Assembly (NCBI RefSeq): GCF_000374005.1
Contig: NZ_KB893134.1
Span: forward strand, 734,853-785,256
Source: Kiloniella laminariae DSM 19542
GTDB taxonomy: Bacteria > Pseudomonadota > Alphaproteobacteria > Kiloniellales > Kiloniellaceae
Length of the DNA stretch: 50,404 bases
Direction: 5' to 3'
Shown here: piece by piece, positions 47,331-50,404 of the stretch
How positions within the stretch are numbered: position 1 is the stretch's first letter
Layout of the letters: every line of letters starts with the position of its first letter
Made by a program: the position numbers and the translations under genes
Notes under the pieces: model-generated
What the model was told of the DNA's origin: nothing
The model's database searches: none
The model's input: the letters and a program-made list of their open reading frames with translations, nothing else

Positions 47331-49094
47331 TTGCCTCGCCACGGCTTTTTGTTTGTAAATCCACGTTTCCGGCGTTTTCTGCTTGTTGCAGGAACGGCAT
47401 TTCTTCTGAGTGCCTGCAGCTCATCGCAAGACCGGCCTGGTGGCGCGCTCAATCCGGCTGGAACGGAAGCAGATACCGCTTATTTTGCCGAAAATATTTC
47501 ACCTTCAGGCACCTATCTGGCTGGTCTGATCGCTGGACAAAATCGCGACTATAGCATTGCAGCAGATCTGATGCTGGAAGCTCTTGAAACATCGCCTGAT
47601 GATCCCAGACTGCTTGCCCGTGCCTTTCTTTTAAGTGCAAGTGCCGGCAATAATGACGATGCTCTGGCATTGGCGTCCCGGATTCTGGTTGTATCCCCCG
47701 ACCAGTCTCTTGCTCATCTGGTATTGTTGGTTGATGCGGTTAAAAACGAAGACTGGGATCTGGCTGGGGAGAGAATCGAGGCATCGCCTGATACCGGGGT
47801 GAACACAATCCTGAAGCCCATGTTCCTCGCCTGGACTGATTTAGCCAAAGGTAATCTGGACAAGGCAGTGACAACTCTGGAACCTCTTTCCGAAAAAGAA
47901 GGCTTTCAGACTCTCTACGGCATTCAACTGGCTTTGCTAAATGATCTGGGGGGGCGCCCCAAAGAAGCCCGTGCAGCCTATATGAATATACTGGAGATCT
48001 CCAATCCGCCGAGCTTGCGGCAACTCAACATTATTGCTGATTTTCTAAGCCGCCAGGGAGATGATATAGGGGCAAAAGACTTGCTCTGGACCTACCTTCA
48101 GAGCGATCCCGATAGTACGATTGCCTCCAAGGCGTTAAAAAGGATTGAAGAGGGAAATGGTGTTGAACGGGTGATTGGAAGCCCTGGCGATGCCTTTGCC
48201 GAAATTCTTTTTGGTTTTGCCAGTTTGCATGCTCAGGAAAAGGCCTATGATGCGGGCCTTGTCTATGCCATGCAGGCGTTGAGACTGCGGCCGGAATACG
48301 AAGAAGCGAAAATCCTTGTCGGCGAAATCATGCAGACCCAGGAACGCAGTCGTGATGCTATTGCGCTTTATCGCACAATTCCCGAGAGCTCTCCTTATGC
48401 CTGGACTGTGGGCTTGAGAATTGCTGACGAACTTGTTTCTCTAGACCGGAAGGAAGAGGCTCTGGATGAGCTAAGATCCATGAGCAAGCTGCGTCCGGAA
48501 CGCTTTGAGCCACACTTGCGTCGGGGCAATATTCTGCGGGCGTCAGAAAAATTCAAAGAGGCCTCATCAGCCTATGATCAGGCGATTGAACGGATTGATA
48601 GTGCGGATAGTCGCTTCTGGTCTGTCTATTACTTTCGCGGTATCACTCACGAACGCACAGATCAGTGGGCCAAAGCAGAAGTTGATTTTCTCAAGGCACT
48701 GGAGCTTTCTCCTGATCAGCCGCATGTCCTGAATTATCTTGCCTATTCCTGGGTCGAATTAAGGAAAAACCTGGTTCAGGCCGAAGACATGTTGATCAAG
48801 GCAGTCGAACTCAGGCCGGAGGATGGCTATATTGTGGATAGTCTGGGATGGGTCTATTACCAGCTGGGTAAATACGACAATGCGGTCAACTATCTGGAGC
48901 AGGCAATCGAGTTGAAGGCTGAAGACCCTGTGATCAACGACCATTTGGGCGATGCATACTGGCAGGTGGGGCGGTATCACGAGGCGCGGTTTCAGTGGAA
49001 ACGAGCTCTCAGCTTCAAGCCGGAAGATAAACAAATCGAGGTTATCCGGGCCAAGATCGAACAGGGGCTGATCTCTGTCGCTAATGGAAATTAG
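47331..49094 (+). CDS. Tetratricopeptide-repeat lipoprotein
   Basis: A 587-residue TPR protein. I place the start at TTG 47331 because AGGAGG lies exactly 5 bases upstream and the product then begins with a lipoprotein signal (hydrophobic run ending LLSACSSS). An in-frame ATG at 47307 adds 8 residues with no better ribosome site. TPR-type repeats run through most of the mature part, clearest at about 430-560 (repeated A-x-x-x-Y/L-x-x-A-L/I-x-L-x-P-D patterns). Such proteins serve as envelope assembly scaffolds; no specific partner is evident. ispE follows after 61 bases. Confidence 0.88.
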   Translation: MPRHGFLFVNPRFRRFLLVAGTAFLLSACSSSQDRPGGALNPAGTEADTAYFAENISPSGTYLAGLIAGQNRDYSIAADLMLEALETSPDDPRLLARAFLLSASAGNNDDALALASRILVVSPDQSLAHLVLLVDAVKNEDWDLAGERIEASPDTGVNTILKPMFLAWTDLAKGNLDKAVTTLEPLSEKEGFQTLYGIQLALLNDLGGRPKEARAAYMNILEISNPPSLRQLNIIADFLSRQGDDIGAKDLLWTYLQSDPDSTIASKALKRIEEGNGVERVIGSPGDAFAEILFGFASLHAQEKAYDAGLVYAMQALRLRPEYEEAKILVGEIMQTQERSRDAIALYRTIPESSPYAWTVGLRIADELVSLDRKEEALDELRSMSKLRPERFEPHLRRGNILRASEKFKEASSAYDQAIERIDSADSRFWSVYYFRGITHERTDQWAKAEVDFLKALELSPDQPHVLNYLAYSWVELRKNLVQAEDMLIKAVELRPEDGYIVDSLGWVYYQLGKYDNAVNYLEQAIELKAEDPVINDHLGDAYWQVGRYHEARFQWKRALSFKPEDKQIEVIRAKIEQGLISVANGN

Positions 49095-49155
49095 AGGGGG
49101 AGATGAAGCTGGTCTGTAGTGATCGCGGTCAGGTCGAGCGATAGAGAACTGCTGT

Positions 49156-50031
49156 ATGGAACAGATTACCGAGTTTGCGGCAGCGAAGATCAATCTTACG
49201 CTCCAGGTAACAGGCAAGCGCCCTGATGGATATCATCTGTTGCAGAGTCTTGTGGTCTTTGCCGGGGTTGGGGATTGCCTGCGCTTTTCCCCGGCGGACG
49301 ACCTGAGCCTAGATATCTCCGGACCTTTTGCATCCCATCTGACGGCTGATTCTGATAATTTGGTTCTTGCTGCTGCTCGCAAGCTGCAAGAACAGCTTGG
49401 CAGTGCCTTCCGAGGGAAGGCACTTCCGGGTGCTGCTATTCAGCTTGAGAAAAATCTTCCTGTCGCTTCAGGTATCGGGGGGGGATCGGCTGATGCAGCT
49501 GCGGCATTACGAGGGTTGCAGCGATTGTGGAAGGCCGAAATTCCTGAAAATGAGCTGATGTCACTGGCTCTTGATCTGGGGGCTGACGTACCGGTGTGCC
49601 TGACCAGCAGTGGCAGCTGGATGGAAGGTATCGGGGAGGTTATCGCACCAGGACCCGAGTTGCCGAAACTTTATGCTGTACTGATCAATCCGGCTGTCCC
49701 GGTATCCACACCAGAGATTTTTAAGGCCCTCAAAGGCACTTTCAGCCCGGTGTCAGAGAAACCTGCTGTGATGGTCTCTTTGACAGATCTTACCTGCTAT
49801 CTCGAAAGTACCCCGAATGATTTGCAGGCTCCGGCGATCTCTCAAGCAGGCATTGTGAGTGAAGTGCTTAGTGGATTGCGCGGCAGCCGGGAGTGCTCTT
49901 TTGCGGCCATGTCAGGCAGTGGGGCGACTTGTTATGGGCTTTTCCCCACGGCAAAAGCCGCAGAAAGTTCAGCAGAAACTTTATCTGCAGAGAGACCCGG
50001 CTGGTGGGTTGTTCCTACTTTTTTACGATAA
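49156..50031 (+). CDS. ispE: 4-diphosphocytidyl-2-C-methyl-D-erythritol kinase
   Basis: IspE phosphorylates CDP-ME in the MEP pathway to isoprenoids. The 291-residue GHMP-family kinase has K11 in AAAKINLTLQV, the ATP loop LPVASGIGGGSADAAAAL near residue 102, and the DVPVCL segment near residue 148. It follows the TPR lipoprotein gene, a frequent alphaproteobacterial neighbourhood. It belongs to the same pathway as ispH at 20868. Confidence 0.96.
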   Translation: MEQITEFAAAKINLTLQVTGKRPDGYHLLQSLVVFAGVGDCLRFSPADDLSLDISGPFASHLTADSDNLVLAAARKLQEQLGSAFRGKALPGAAIQLEKNLPVASGIGGGSADAAAALRGLQRLWKAEIPENELMSLALDLGADVPVCLTSSGSWMEGIGEVIAPGPELPKLYAVLINPAVPVSTPEIFKALKGTFSPVSEKPAVMVSLTDLTCYLESTPNDLQAPAISQAGIVSEVLSGLRGSRECSFAAMSGSGATCYGLFPTAKAAESSAETLSAERPGWWVVPTFLR

Positions 50032-50044
50032 GATCAGGGGCTGA

Positions 50045-50404
50045 TTATTGCGAGTTAAGAAGAGTATTAACTGCCTTGAGCTCTTCAAGCAGGGCTGGGC
50101 TGGGCTGTCCATCGACAGTTAAGCCGGACATCTCCTGAAACTGACTGATTGCCCCGACCGTTTCGTGATCAATCTTTCCGTCAATCGCCCCTGTATTGAT
50201 ATCCATTACAGCAAGAAGCTCTTCTATCTCCTTTAGCTGCTCTACCCGCATTCCATAAGGTGAACTGGCATTGAGGTTTGGAGACTCTGTGGCGGCAAGT
50301 GGCCGGGCTGGAGCCTTTTCCTTGGCGACCTGGACATCCTGAGCGTAGAGATAGACAAAGAGCACCGCAAAAAACAAAATCGCAGCAAAAGCGGCCATCT
50401 TGGT
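50045..50404 (-). CDS. Peptidoglycan-binding-domain membrane protein (partial)
   Basis: At least 119 codons, open to the right edge. A hydrophobic segment AAFAAILFFAVLFVYLYAQ lies near the visible N terminus, followed by an approximately 50-residue linker and a PG_binding_1-like domain (TGAIDGKIDHETVGAISQFQEMSGL...LLEEL). An ATG at 50398 could be the start, but the frame stays open beyond it, so the true N terminus may be outside. It is convergent with ispE (13-base gap). It probably tethers to the cell wall; no catalytic domain is visible. Confidence 0.7.
   Translation of the reverse strand, partial: TKMAAFAAILFFAVLFVYLYAQDVQVAKEKAPARPLAATESPNLNASSPYGMRVEQLKEIEELLAVMDINTGAIDGKIDHETVGAISQFQEMSGLTVDGQPSPALLEELKAVNTLLNSQ

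Overview
This 50.4 kb window reads as ordinary core chromosome of an alphaproteobacterium. Evidence: a CcrM-type GANTC adenine methyltransferase next to RNase HII; an F0 operon in the order I-a-c-b'-b with the alphaproteobacterial second b subunit; the aa3 oxidase cluster coxB-coxA-ctaB-(small membrane protein)-ctaG-coxC-DUF983-SURF1; and an ETF:ubiquinone oxidoreductase. Base composition looks moderate for the class, so a marine Rhodospirillales/Kiloniellales-type organism is a reasonable but unproven guess. I see no insertion sequence, prophage, CRISPR array, tRNA or rRNA, and no obvious foreign island.

Layout. 1-831: 5' part of tldD (minus, running off the left edge). 1061-2404: DUF3422 membrane-anchored protein. 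2405-9047: control region and cytochrome c oxidase operon, including a 57-residue membrane protein and heme/copper assembly factors. 9094-13966: M32 carboxypeptidase, threonine synthase, M16 peptidase and GNAT acetyltransferase. 13995-18266: YqgE/AlgH, a DsbD-type thiol reductase, a peroxiredoxin and a DUF1194 protein. 18615-19418: an isolated flagellin. 19456-21836: ispH-thrB-rnhA operon (minus). 22040-22648: putative lipoprotein. 22822-27678: tandem glycine riboswitch and gcvT-gcvH-gcvP. 27695-27862: a structured RNA with a strong terminator, possibly 6S RNA. 28027-28794: class II glutamine amidotransferase. 28955-31554: F0 ATP synthase operon with its promoter (minus). 31735-36712: smc, a DsbA-like oxidoreductase and a DUF721 protein (minus). 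36877-38016: mutY. 38080-39898: ccrM and rnhB (minus). 39916-45014: CPA2 antiporter, moaB, lytic transglycosylase and an unusual uracil-DNA glycosylase-like protein (minus). 45477-50031: ETF-QO, a TPR lipoprotein and ispE. 50045-50404: a peptidoglycan-binding-domain protein cut by the right edge.

How the parts work together. The cox genes and F0 genes belong to aerobic energy conversion. The cox control region carries a perfect FNR/FixK-type box and a second dyad, so oxygen control is likely. The glycine cleavage genes follow a two-aptamer glycine sensor. DsbD, the peroxiredoxin and the DsbA-like protein are redox functions. MutY, the UDG-like protein, RNases HI/HII, SMC and CcrM concern genome maintenance. 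The most striking non-coding signal is eight GANTC sites in 95 bp immediately upstream of ccrM, the gene for the enzyme expected to methylate GANTC. Several strong intercistronic hairpins (coxA-ctaB, gcvH-gcvP, coxC-DUF983, atpE-atpG) suggest RNA-level tuning inside operons.

I did not find a clearly new multi-gene system; the leads are regulatory or single-gene.
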